64,000 nucleotides of DNA, taken from positions 7,398,110-7,462,109 of the forward strand of contig JASKMD010000008.1 of assembly GCA_030144725.1 (NCBI GenBank). Direction: 5' to 3'. Of the stretch, positions 35,970-44,774 are shown piece by piece; position 1 is the first letter of the stretch, and each line of letters begins with the position of its first letter. The notes beneath the pieces were generated by a model, which searched no databases, was not told where the DNA came from, and saw nothing but the letters and a program-made list of their open reading frames with translations. The translations under genes and the position numbers were made by a program. Source of the stretch: Haematococcus lacustris (taxonomy: Eukaryota; Chlorophyta; Chlorophyceae; Chlamydomonadales; Haematococcaceae).

Positions 35970-36315
35970 CACTCCTACAATTTAGTCCCTGCGTTTGTCC
36001 CTGCGTTCTACCGACCTTGTCCGATCGGGCTGAAAATTTGATAGATGGCAGTTTTCAGATAATAAAACATATTTTTCAAGAAAAATATTTGGAAAAATCC
36101 AAAAGCTGTTGCGCTGTGGCCCGCAAATTATCCCTGCACTCATCCCTGCACTCTAGCCACAGGGCCACAGCGCAGCCGCCTTTGATTTTTTTAAAATATT
36201 TTTTCTGAAAAATATGTTTTATATTCTGCAAACTACCATCTATCAAAATTTCAGCCCGATCGGACAAGGTTGGTCAACACGCAGGGACGGACGCAGGGAT
36301 TAATTTGTAGGAGTG
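35970..36315. mobile_element. Fold-back MITE, about 346 bp
   Basis: Nearly the whole element is an inverted repeat: CACTCCTACAA at the left end pairs with TTGTAGGAGTG at the right end, and blocks such as CCGATCGGGCTGAAA / TTTCAGCCCGATCGG and AAACATATTTTTC / GAAAAATATGTTT follow in order. Only about 45 bp in the middle is unpaired. It is AT-rich compared with its surroundings. No clear target duplication was found. Confidence 0.85.
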
Positions 36316-36756
36316 GTGCTGCGTACAGCTATGTATATCTGCTCCTTACAAGCCCCTGTCGACTTGTGTCCGAAGGTACTAATCCGAGTAGAGTGCAGTG
36401 GCCTATGCCGGCCTATGTCGGTGTGCCAATGTGCTTATACCATCGACACCATCGGCAGGGCATCCCATCGGGAACATCGCGACTAAGCGATGAGCGCCCG
36501 GGATGAGGCTTACAGCGTGATTAGGCTTGCAGTGCCATTGTATCAGCCGCATTGTATGGCCGCAGTCACAACCTTGCTTCAGAGTTTGCTCTCACAATTT
36601 GCGAGTGACCAGGCCGCAAACTCGGCCCCGATCCGAGCTGTGACGCCCATCCTGCTGAGCGCAGCGCGCTGATGCCTATTCTGCAATAAACGGGCGTCAC
36701 AGCGTCAGGCGCAAACTCCCTCACTCCCCTCACACTCGGCCGCAAACCATCAGTAT
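36316..36756. other. No gene recognised
   Basis: Unique-looking sequence with short open frames only. A GTGACGCCC / GGGCGTCAC inverted pair lies at about 36641 and 36690. Confidence 0.35.
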
Positions 36757-36800
36757 AACTAACCCTATAGCTTTCGCTCACACATCCCACCATCCATGCG
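36757..36800 (-). mobile_element. Small Fanzor family A 3'-flank fragment
   Basis: Contains CTATAGCTTTCGCTCACACATCCC-like sequence, matching (inverted) the GGGGATGTG...AGCTATAG stem region of family A. Divergent; boundaries approximate. Confidence 0.5.
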
Positions 36801-36924
36801 TCACTGGCTAGCTTTTCTGTTATGTATGCAGAAAGAAGGCGTTCCGCGCAAAAATGACAACTCAGCTCTCACCAGGCACGCCGCAAAATCTAATGTCCCT
36901 TCCGCTCTGCATGACCAGCCCCCT

Positions 36925-37020
36925 TGTCCCTCACTAGGGCCTCCATTCGAGCCAACCCACTAGTGTCTGCCTGACCAGCCCCCTTGTCCCTCACTAGGGC
37001 CTCCATTCGAGCCGGACCAC
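36925..37020 (-). mobile_element. Two short family B 3'-end insertions in tandem
   Basis: CCCCCTTGTCCCTCACTAGGG (minus-strand end of family B) starts at about 36929 and again at about 36977. Each is preceded by CTGCNTGACCAG, which looks like a repeated target. Only about 40-45 bp of the element is present each time. Confidence 0.65.
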
Positions 37021-37027
37021 TAGTGGT

Positions 37028-37430
37028 CAGGTCCCACAAGGTCTCTTTGGCGAAATGTACCGAGAGCCATTTGATGCCGCGCTTACACAGCCTTGATCAG
37101 CGAGCCTTCTCGTTATGCCTACTGCATGGTCTTGCCAAGTATCCAGGTGGCAAGGTTACTGTAGATAGCTGCGGCATTCTTGTTTAAGCGACTGCTACGG
37201 TCTACAACAGCGCTAGCGCGAGGGCCGGCGGTTATGTTCGGTAACCGCAGCTCGCTCGCAACATGACTAAGCGCTGCAATGGCCCTACTCCTCCATCACA
37301 TCAAAGCATATACTATGAGCTGCAGGCAGCATGTTCGGAGGAACTGTTTCTTCTGGTCTCTTCTTCTACGATATTATCGCGAGGGCTGATGAATGACAAG
37401 AGCTTCCTATGCTTTCCTATGCTTGGGATA
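37028..37430 (+). repeat. Long inverted repeat, left arm
   Basis: Pairs with 41020-41498. Both arms start at TCAGGTCCCACAAGGTCTC and stay similar for about 400 bp with small indels, through CTAGCGCGAGGGCCGGCGG to TTCCTATGCTTTC. Both arms encode a broken version of a protein containing MPKRCNCPTPPPHQSIYYEL (right arm). Probably parts of an unidentified transposon in opposite orientations. The 37430-37815 stretch to the right has its own 40-60 bp direct repeats (ATAGCAACACATCATGCAC at about 37430, 37482 and 37757). Confidence 0.75.
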
Positions 37431-37814
37431 TAGCAACACATCATGCACAATTGTCAGCCTGGGATGCCTGGGATGCCTGGGATATAGCAACACATCATGC
37501 ACAGTTGTCAGCAGCTAAACAACAGCTCGCTACGTGCCAACACTGAAAGCATTGGGATTACATGACACACCTGCAGGTCATCCATCTCCTCAGCCGCAAG
37601 ATGTGTTGTCAATCGGTGCCTCGCGTTGTGTCTGGGATGCTTGCTACTCCGCCTTCAAATCCTATATACATGACAACACAGCAGATGGGTTGGGGCTGGG
37701 GCTGGGGCACACATAGGGGCTGGGGCAGTAGGTATATGCACAAGCAGCAAGACATAGCAACACATCATGCACGTTAGCAGCTAAACAACAGCTCGCTAGT
37801 AGGCTGCATCGATG

Positions 37815-39831
37815 GGCGGTATAGAGCGTGCCGAGATATAGGCGTGGGGTTGGTCCCCGGACCCTGACCTGTCCACCCCCCTTCACCCTCACCCCCATGG
37901 CCAGGGTGGGGGTGCACTTCATCAAGGTGGACAGCAGGGTGCTGCATGGGGTGTGCAAGCAGCTGGGCCTAACCAAGGAAACCCGGGCAACATTCACCTC
38001 AGAGCCAGCACTGAGCCATCACTGGGCCAGGTGGTTCAACACCAACAAGCTTCGCAACAAAGAGTTTGCTTTTGAGAGGTTGGTGGACACTGATGGTTTC
38101 AGCGTGTGCACTACACGCACCCCCTTCCCCCTCCTCCAGCCTCACCTCCAGCTGCCAGCAGCAGCAGCACCAGCAGCCGCCCAAGTGCAGCAGCAGCAGC
38201 GGCTCATGCAGTGGGGCTCCCCCACATAGGCAGGGGCATAGCTGAGACGCGTGAGTTTGTGTTTGACCCAGACACACAGATTGGGTGGGCATCGACCCCG
38301 GCGTCACCCAGGCAGTCAGCGCAGCCTCTGGGGTGTGGGATCCGCAGTCAGGCCAGCTGATGGCAGACCAGCTGCGCCGGTGGAAGCTGACCAAGGGCCA
38401 GGTGAAGCATGCCAGCGGCCTGAACAATGCCCGCCGTGACACAGAGCCCCACCTCCAGCACCTGGCAGCAGCAAGCTCAACCGGCACCTCGCTGGAGGCA
38501 AAAATGAAGCACATCACCGTCACCCTGGCCACCTGGGATGCGGTGTGGGAGGTGTACCTGGACCCCAAGTGGGCACGGCAGCGGCTGCGGCTGTACGGAG
38601 CCCAGGACCGGGCGTTGGAGCAGTTCGTCAAGAAGGTGAGGGAGGGTGGGAGGGAGGGAGGGTAAGGGATTGGGAGGTGGTGGGTTAGGCATAACGTGAA
38701 AGAGTAGTTGACTCTGTCATGCCTAAGCTGGTGCCACCATATCAGCAACCATGTGTGTGCCTTGTGTGCATGGCTGCAGGTGGAAGAGGACATGGCGGAG
38801 GTGTCCGTGGAGCGCCATGGGCATGCCCAGCAGCTGGTGGTGTTCTTTGGCGCAGCTAGCATTGGCACAACGGGAGGGTGGGGTGCTGATGCGGTGTTGC
38901 GTGCTTGCCGCAAGGTGGTGTGCACGCCCGGGGGCGCAGGCCAGCGGCGTGGCAGGGTGGTGCTCATGGATGTGCACCGCACCACCCGGGTCAGCTCAGC
39001 AGTGAATGGCAAGCAGCCATGTGAGGAGGAGCTGAACACACTCAGTGCCACAAGACTTGCAGGCTGGAAGCTACCAGCAGGGCAGGTGGAACCCCGCCTT
39101 GAGCCAGCAGCGTGACCAGCCAGTGCGGGGCCTGATGTGGTGCCCAGTAGTGCCCCCCCGCAAGCCCCCACAGGCCCCACGCAGCAGCCAGGCAGCCACA
39201 CCGACAGCAGCCTCAGAGCCTGGGCCCAGCACTCCCCTGCCAGCCACGCGCAGCAAGCGCACCAAGCCTGAGCCAGAAGCAGCTGAGCCCACTCAGCCCA
39301 CCAAGGGCAAAGGCAAGGCCCAGGGTAAGGCTGCCAAGGCAAAGCCAGCACCACAGCCAGGCAGGTGGCTGGACAGGGACTGCAATGCAGCGCTCAACAT
39401 GCAGAGCATTGGGGAGAGCAGGTGGCGGCCGCTGGAGCTGTGCTTCTGGCCCGACCAGGGAGCGTTGCCAGCCAAGGGCAAGGAGTACCCTGGCCTGGGC
39501 TACAAGCGGCTGCGAGACAAGCCACCAAAGGCCGGCAGCAGCAGCAGCAGCCTGCTGAGGCACAGTAGTGTGTGCCCCCCCCCCCATTTGAGCTGTCATC
39601 AGCTTACACTTAGTGCATACAGGTCATGCCAACACTACACATAGCCCTCGTGGTCAGGCAATAGTGTAGGTGGTAGGCGGGCTCATGTGCCATGTACACT
39701 GAGTTTAATCCACACAGCCCAATAACACTGTTTGAGTCGGGTCACTATTGCCCACTAGTATAATCCCGCTAATGGCTGCTAGTGGGTACAACTGATCCGG
39801 CTCAAATGGAGGCCCTAGTGAGGGACAAGGG
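37815..39831 (+). pseudogene. Fanzor family B element and gene, 5'-truncated, RuvC-II Glu lost
   Basis: The insertion is flanked by GGCTGCATCGATG at 37802-37814 and 39832-39844. It enters the protein mid-domain (FIKVDSRVLHGVCKQLGLTK) and continues RWFNTNKLRNKEFAFERLVD. RuvC-I (GIDPGVTQAVSA, about 38287-38325) holds the first catalytic Asp; a GTGAGG donor at 38636 and a GCAG acceptor at 38779 bound an intron. RuvC-II reads VVLMDVHRTTRVSSAVNG (about 38965): Val stands where the family A copy has Glu (VDEFHT). A frame change between about 39070 and 39115 separates this from the downstream frame with VRGLMWCPVV and RuvC-III (WLDRDCNAALNMQSIGESRW). The protein therefore lacks its N-terminus, a catalytic residue and an intact frame. 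The last 280 bp are shared with the other family B remnants. Confidence 0.85.
39590..39831 (+). ncRNA. Candidate Fanzor guide-RNA region, family B
   Basis: Conserved 3' flank found also at about 2170-2412 and 49440-49670, and in short form at 7440-7548 and 36925-37020. It ends in an inverted repeat (TTTGAGTCGG ... CCGGCTCAAA) followed by GGCCCTAGTGAGGGACAAGGGGG. The arms differ in sequence between copies (TTTGAG versus TTTTAG) while staying complementary within each copy, which suggests selection for pairing. A guide-RNA role is inferred from the known location of such RNAs in TnpB/Fanzor loci. Confidence 0.35.
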
Positions 39832-39845
39832 GGCTGCATCGATGA

Positions 39846-40260
39846 ACCAACCTTCGCCGAAACTCAGCCATGATGTTAGCAGGCATGCGCTGGTCTGGTT
39901 TCCAGCACGCAGTTGTGCGCTCAAAGAGCATGTCACTGGACGTGCCACCAGCTATAGCGTGCTGGTCCGAGTGGGGCCGCTTGTTGCACTGGTGCTTCCT
40001 TGCGTCACTCAAATTGCCACAGGGCCATTTTGCAGTCATTACAGACCGCCTTGATTTTGCTCCCAACAATCTTGATGCTGCACTTTTGCAAACACACGCT
40101 GCTGGCGTGCGCCTGGCTGATTTCCTCCAACGTCAGGAGTTTCTTGTTGTATCACGCGGTGAGCTCGAGAGGCTGGAGCGGGAGAGGGCCCCCAGGCTCC
40201 ATTTGCTGCTGGTCAGGTCCCACAAGGTCAGGTAAAATGGCTCGATAAAATGTACCGTCA
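39846..40260 (+). other. Transposon-derived open frame, unrecognised
   Basis: Frame from about 39870 with WSEWGRLLHWCFLASLKLPQ, GHFAVITDRLDFAPNNLDAA and ELERLERERAPRLHLLLVRS. It runs into the same TCAGGTCCCACAAGGTC sequence that begins both long inverted-repeat arms, so it appears to be the upstream coding part of that unidentified element. Family not recognised. Confidence 0.35.
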
Positions 40261-41019
40261 CTTTTTGTCGCGTATACTGAACTCCAAGAGGTCAAACCGC
40301 GACGCCCCGCTGGGGCGTGGTGCTCCGCAGCTTGGCCTGCGAGGGACGGGCTAAAGTCAACATTGCCCCCCTCCGCGGTATCCTGGCACCAGTGACTCCT
40401 TGCACCCTGACGGTAGTGCACATGAATCAACAACGCCGCAACGACGAACGTGGTAGAGCGGTCACTAGTCGGTCGGTCGGCGTGCCGCGATGGGGTGCCG
40501 GCATGCAAATCTGCAGTGCTGTTTTTGAGGTCGATTTGCTGCTTGTTGCTGCTACGCATCCGTCTGGTTTCTGCGCCCTAGCTTTGGGGTATGCTCATAG
40601 CTCCTACGGGAAGGATCGGCAGTGTGTTACATCTGCCCTGCGCAGGTTGGGAGGCTCATGCAATTACATTTAGTTGAAACCTCATTTCTGGGCAGGCACT
40701 ACATCAAACGCTGTGCTGACCTCATGTGGAGATGCAAGCGGTCTGCCCCAAGAACTTCATCTACTTTGATTGCGGTATCCTTAAGATTATCACCCATACA
40801 TACGCCCAGACATACCTAGCATGCTCATGTCTAAAGTACCCCATCATCTCGCGCTCACCAGGCAGCGAAAGTACTAGAGGTCGTTCTGGTTCCTCCAAGC
40901 TACCACCAGCGTTCATCAGCGGCGCAAATGATGCAGACTGGCGGCCATTGATAGCGATGGCACCCCGCACTAAGCGTAGTAAGAATAGGAAGGATCGGAA
41001 AGCATAGGACAGCAAAGGG
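40261..41019. other. Probably further transposon sequence, no gene recognised
   Basis: Short frames only. The minus-strand frame at 41243-40761 continues from the right inverted-repeat arm (MPKRCNCPTPPPHQSIYYEL ... SLPGEREMMGYFRHEHAR) and may be the tail of the same unidentified element. Confidence 0.3.
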
Positions 41020-41498
41020 AAGCATAGGGAAGCATAAGAAAGCATAGGAAGCTCTCGTCGTTCATCAGCCCTCTCAATAATGTCGTCGAAGGAGAGACCA
41101 GAAAAAAACAATTCCTTCGGACATGCTGCCTGCAGCTCGTAGTATATGCTTTGATGTGGTGGAGGAGTAGGGCAATTGCAACGCTTAGGCATGTTGCGAG
41201 TGAGCTGCGGCAGCCCGATGCGAGATGCGAGCCACCTGGTCAACCGACATAACCGCCGGCCCTCGCGCTAGCTCTGTTGTGTACCGTACCTACCAGCACC
41301 CGCTTAAAAAAGAACGCCGCATCCATCTACAGTAACCTTGCCAGCTGGACACTTGGCAAGGGTTGGTGGGCGTCCAGGCCGTGCAGGCCCTTTGATGCAG
41401 TAGGCATATCGGGAAGGCTCGCTGATCAAGGCTGTGTAAGCGCGGCATCAAATGGCTCACGGTACATTTTGCCAAAGAGACCTTGTGGGACCTGACTG
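41020..41498 (-). repeat. Long inverted repeat, right arm
   Basis: Reverse complement of 37028-37430 with extra short insertions. Together the arms bracket about 3.6 kb that contains the family B Fanzor insertion. Confidence 0.75.
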
Positions 41499-41757
41499 CT
41501 GGGCATGTCCGGGCATGTCCGGGCAACCAACTTTAACCGCCAACCCAGCAAGGCCAGCAAATCAATCGCTGAGCTGCGCCATAACGTCCATACAGGAGCC
41601 TGAATCAGGTGCGCTAGTCAAATGCACATTTTATGCCCATCTAGAGTGACTATTCTAGTCGAGTCGAGACGACTAGGCTACTCGAGTTGCGCTCCTTATC
41701 GGTATTTCTGGGTGTATCTATGGCACGGGATATATGTATCTATGGATGTATGTAATG

Positions 41758-41911
41758 GATAATCGGCGGGCCGAGTACATTATGCGAAAATAATGAACGA
41801 GTCCGAGGCGAGGTGGCCATATACACCGAGGCGCAGCCGAGGTGTATATGGCCGCGGAGACGAGGACGAGTCCATTAGATTCGCGTAATGTGCGAGGTAG
41901 AGGCGATTATC
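41758..41911. mobile_element. Small MITE-like inverted repeat with GATAATCG ends
   Basis: Ends GATAATCG / CGATTATC. The centre is a strong palindrome: GGCCATATACACC pairs with GGTGTATATGGCC around GAGGCGCAGCCG, and ACGAGTCC / GGACTCGT flank it. About 154 bp. Similar end sequence occurs in the element at 44571-44696. Confidence 0.65.
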
Positions 41912-41927
41912 TGGTATATCTGAGGTC

Positions 41928-42012
41928 CGCGGCCTGTCAATTATACAAAAGTGCTCCCCGCGGCCCGTCAATTATACAAAAGTGCTCCCCGCGACCCGTC
42001 AGTTATACAAAA
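41928..42012. repeat. Three tandem units of about 31 bp
   Basis: CCCGTCAATTATACAAAAG with CGCGG spacers, repeated three times with small changes. It directly follows the MITE-like element. Confidence 0.8.
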
Positions 42013-42780
42013 GGTTAAATATCTGAAGTTTTTGACGACAAAGTGCCTTAGCAGCAACGACAAAGCGTTCTATTTGTCTATTCGCAATGAGCGCGGCCTG
42101 CCCAAAGCCCGAAGCTTCTAGTCAACATGCCAGCCTGGCAATTATGAGTATACATGCCAGCCTGGCAATAGTCCGCTAAGCTACCGCGCTTTGTTCCATT
42201 TGTTGCGTTGAGGTTGCAATAGTCGCGTATGCGAGCTTTTCCGGGTAACTCGCGACTTGCAGGTTTCGACGTGCAAGCCTTACATGCAACTAGTACACTC
42301 GCGACTTGCGGTACACTTGTGGAACACGCGGAGTAAGCTGCTCGCACTTTGCAGCCTTGATATACTCATCCGAGTTATGAAGAATTATTTGATCCTGTAT
42401 TTTGCATACACTTCAGATATGTAGTAGGGCACCCCCGCCATTGGCCCCGCAAATGTGAGACGGTCTGGGGCGCGAACCTCCGTGAAGCTCGTGACAAAGT
42501 TTTGACGCAGTCGGGTGAAACAGGCGTATGCGGCACCCACCGTCCGCAAAACACTAGCTCAGATCGGCGCCCGCCCAAACCTGACCTGTGCCTTCCGCTC
42601 CTAAAAGACTCACGCACATCATAGGGCGAGGCTAGCAACCCTTCTACGCACGCCGTAAGCCAACGCACAAGTCAACCAGACGTTGCGGCATGACTGTATG
42701 CAAATGTCAGCTGCCTTATGGCAGCGCTACTTCATCACTTGGCAATATGCTGTAGGGATGGCTCGGGATGGCTCTGGCTT
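42013..42780. other. No gene recognised
   Basis: Short frames only. CATGCCAGCCTGGCAAT occurs twice near 42126 and 42151. Confidence 0.3.
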
Positions 42781-42782
42781 TC

Positions 42783-43963
42783 AATGTTACATGTGCCGTG
42801 GTGCCTCAACCTTCTTCCTCAACTTCAGCAGGCATATGTCACGCAACTCATTCTTTGATTTACTTGAAACCCCTCTGATGTTATTGTGCTTGCACCATGC
42901 TTTCAATAGGTCCTTGTTCAGTGTATCAAATTGAGGCATACCAGGGGTGTCCAAGAGCATGAGCCTAATACACTCTGCATTCAAAGCAGCTTGCCTAGCG
43001 GCTTCCTTGTCTGGCAGCATGGGCATTGGCTCAAGAGGCATCAAACCACGGCATTGTGCACCACACGGCTGAGGGGGGTTGCTCATGCGTGCACCACAAG
43101 CACAAGCCGCCATTGACCACATGAGCTCACCCTCGGTATTAGCAGGAAAATACATGTTGTGTTGTCCCCTTGTACTGTACCCTTGAAGCTTACCACATCG
43201 CCAACACCTGCAAAACAAAAGACACATTACACAAGCTGTAGACCACTTCATTGGCACCTGGCACATAGCTTCAACCACAGCCATTACTACTTACTTGTGG
43301 GCAGTGAAGGTCGGGAGGTGGCTGCTGTGGCTGCTGGGGAGGGGTTGGAGGAGAGGGTCGGGGAGGGGAGGGTGGCAAGGGTGGCTGCAGCGGGGGGGAG
43401 GGCGGGGGGGAGGGGCAAGGAGACACCTGATCCTGGTGCTGGGAGGAGAGGGGCAGGGAGGGGGGAGGGGGCTGCTGCTCCAGGGTCTTGCCATGTAGTG
43501 AGGGTGGCAGGGGGGGGGGAGGAGGTGTGGCTGCCGGGGTGGGGAGGGAGGAGGAGGATGTGGAGGGCGGGAGGAGGGGGGGAGGGAGGAAGGGGGGTGA
43601 GGTGGGGTGGGGAGGGAGGGAGGAGGTGGGGAGGGAGGAGGGGGGAGGAGGAGGTGGCTGCCGAGGAGGGGGGTGTTGCCTCTCGTGCATTCTGACGCAA
43701 TATCTATGGGCCAGGGGGGCAAGCCCTGCACGTTGGCATGCATCTACCACGCAGCCCTTTAGCACGCTAGCGTGGCCAAAGACAATCAGGTCTATCACAG
43801 AACCATTCTTACTCTTGGCTGCAGACGTCTGTCCACAAACAACACATCTTCTAGCATCTGGCTCATCCCTTGCAGCTAGGTTTTTGAGATGGGGGTGATT
43901 TACAGGCATCCTGCACACACAATCAAAAAGACAAGGTCGCTTGGGGCACACACCACAAAACAT
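42783..43963 (-). CDS. Cys-rich, proline-rich protein with a SAP-like C-terminus
   Basis: Two exon-like regions. The first (43963 to about 43304) opens with CGVCPKRPCLFDCVCRMP and RRCVVCGQTSAAKSKNGS, which look like metal-binding cysteine clusters, then about 120 residues of proline-rich low complexity. A GTAAGT donor at about 43302 and a TTTTGCAG acceptor at 43209 bound a short intron. The second exon reads CWRCGKLQGYSTRG and ACACGARMSNPPQPCGAQC, then LLKAWCKHNNIRGVSSKSKN followed by ELRDIC, which resembles a SAP DNA-binding motif. The frame that fits the splice is not the frame of the N-terminal cysteines, so an indel in the proline-rich part is likely. Surroundings suggest a mobile-element or host chromatin protein; function unknown. 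Confidence 0.45.
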
Positions 43964-44570
43964 GGTTGGAAATAAGTAGAAATATCACGAAATCAAGGCT
44001 CATGACTGTTGTGTGCTACCCTCAGCTGTTCATGCCTATCATGCGTTGCGCAAGTGTGCCGTGAACATCAAACTGACATAGACAAGGTGAGGTATAATAC
44101 AACCTTACTCACCTCTTGCTCACTGTTTTCAAGGGCTACTTGCCTTGCTGCACTGCTGCTTGGGAGACCCTTGGGCTGGTGTGGGTTTGGTGTTGATCCT
44201 CAAAACGGCCAAGCACCTGTGCAGGTCAGCAGATTTGGTTGCATGTGTTAGCATCGTATGCAACACGCATTAAGAAACAGCACCTTGTGCTTGCCTGGGA
44301 AGTAATCGCGGGTTGCTAGTCCGACGGCAGCAAAGGCTGCTCGGCACGGAAATGCCTCCGGCCACCAATTCATCTCTCCTGTTGCGACACGCATAAAAAC
44401 AGATAGAGAATTACATTGCGAAGCTAATTAAGTCGTCAAGACAATGAAGTACAATCGACAAAAGCGGGCCTAACCTAACCTAAGCTAGCGACACCGTTGT
44501 GAGATGTAGAGCCCCACGGTAGAAGAATTACGCAGCGGATCAAAGACGGTGCCAAAAAGGGGGTGACCAG
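43964..44570. other. No gene recognised
   Basis: Short frames only; nothing supported. Confidence 0.35.
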
Positions 44571-44696
44571 TAGATAATTGGCAAACTTGAAGTGTTAAGC
44601 CCGCGTGTTAAGACGTGAGGCCGAGGTCCGAGCGCGTAACAGCCGAGGACCGGGGCCGAGGCAGGCTTAATGCGCACAGGTTTGCCTATTATCTGA
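44571..44696. mobile_element. Small MITE-like inverted repeat with GATAATTGG ends
   Basis: Left TAGATAATTGGCAAAC pairs with right GTTTGCCTATTATCTG, with further pairing of GTTAAGCC / GGCTTAA and a GAGGCCGAGG-rich centre. About 126 bp. It lies 79 bp upstream of the nuclease-kinase start codon. Confidence 0.6.
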
Positions 44697-44774
44697 TGTA
44701 GTTGGGTTGGTTGGCCTGAATGAGCCGTGAATGAGACTTGAAAGGGTTAGCTGCTTCGCGTGTGTACGTCCAGG

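Noticed and set aside
37815..39831. Helitron interpretation for family B (hairpin near the 3' end)
   Set aside because: Helitrons insert between A and T without duplication and end in CTRR; here there are 8-16 bp duplications and the end is GGGGG followed by CTG.
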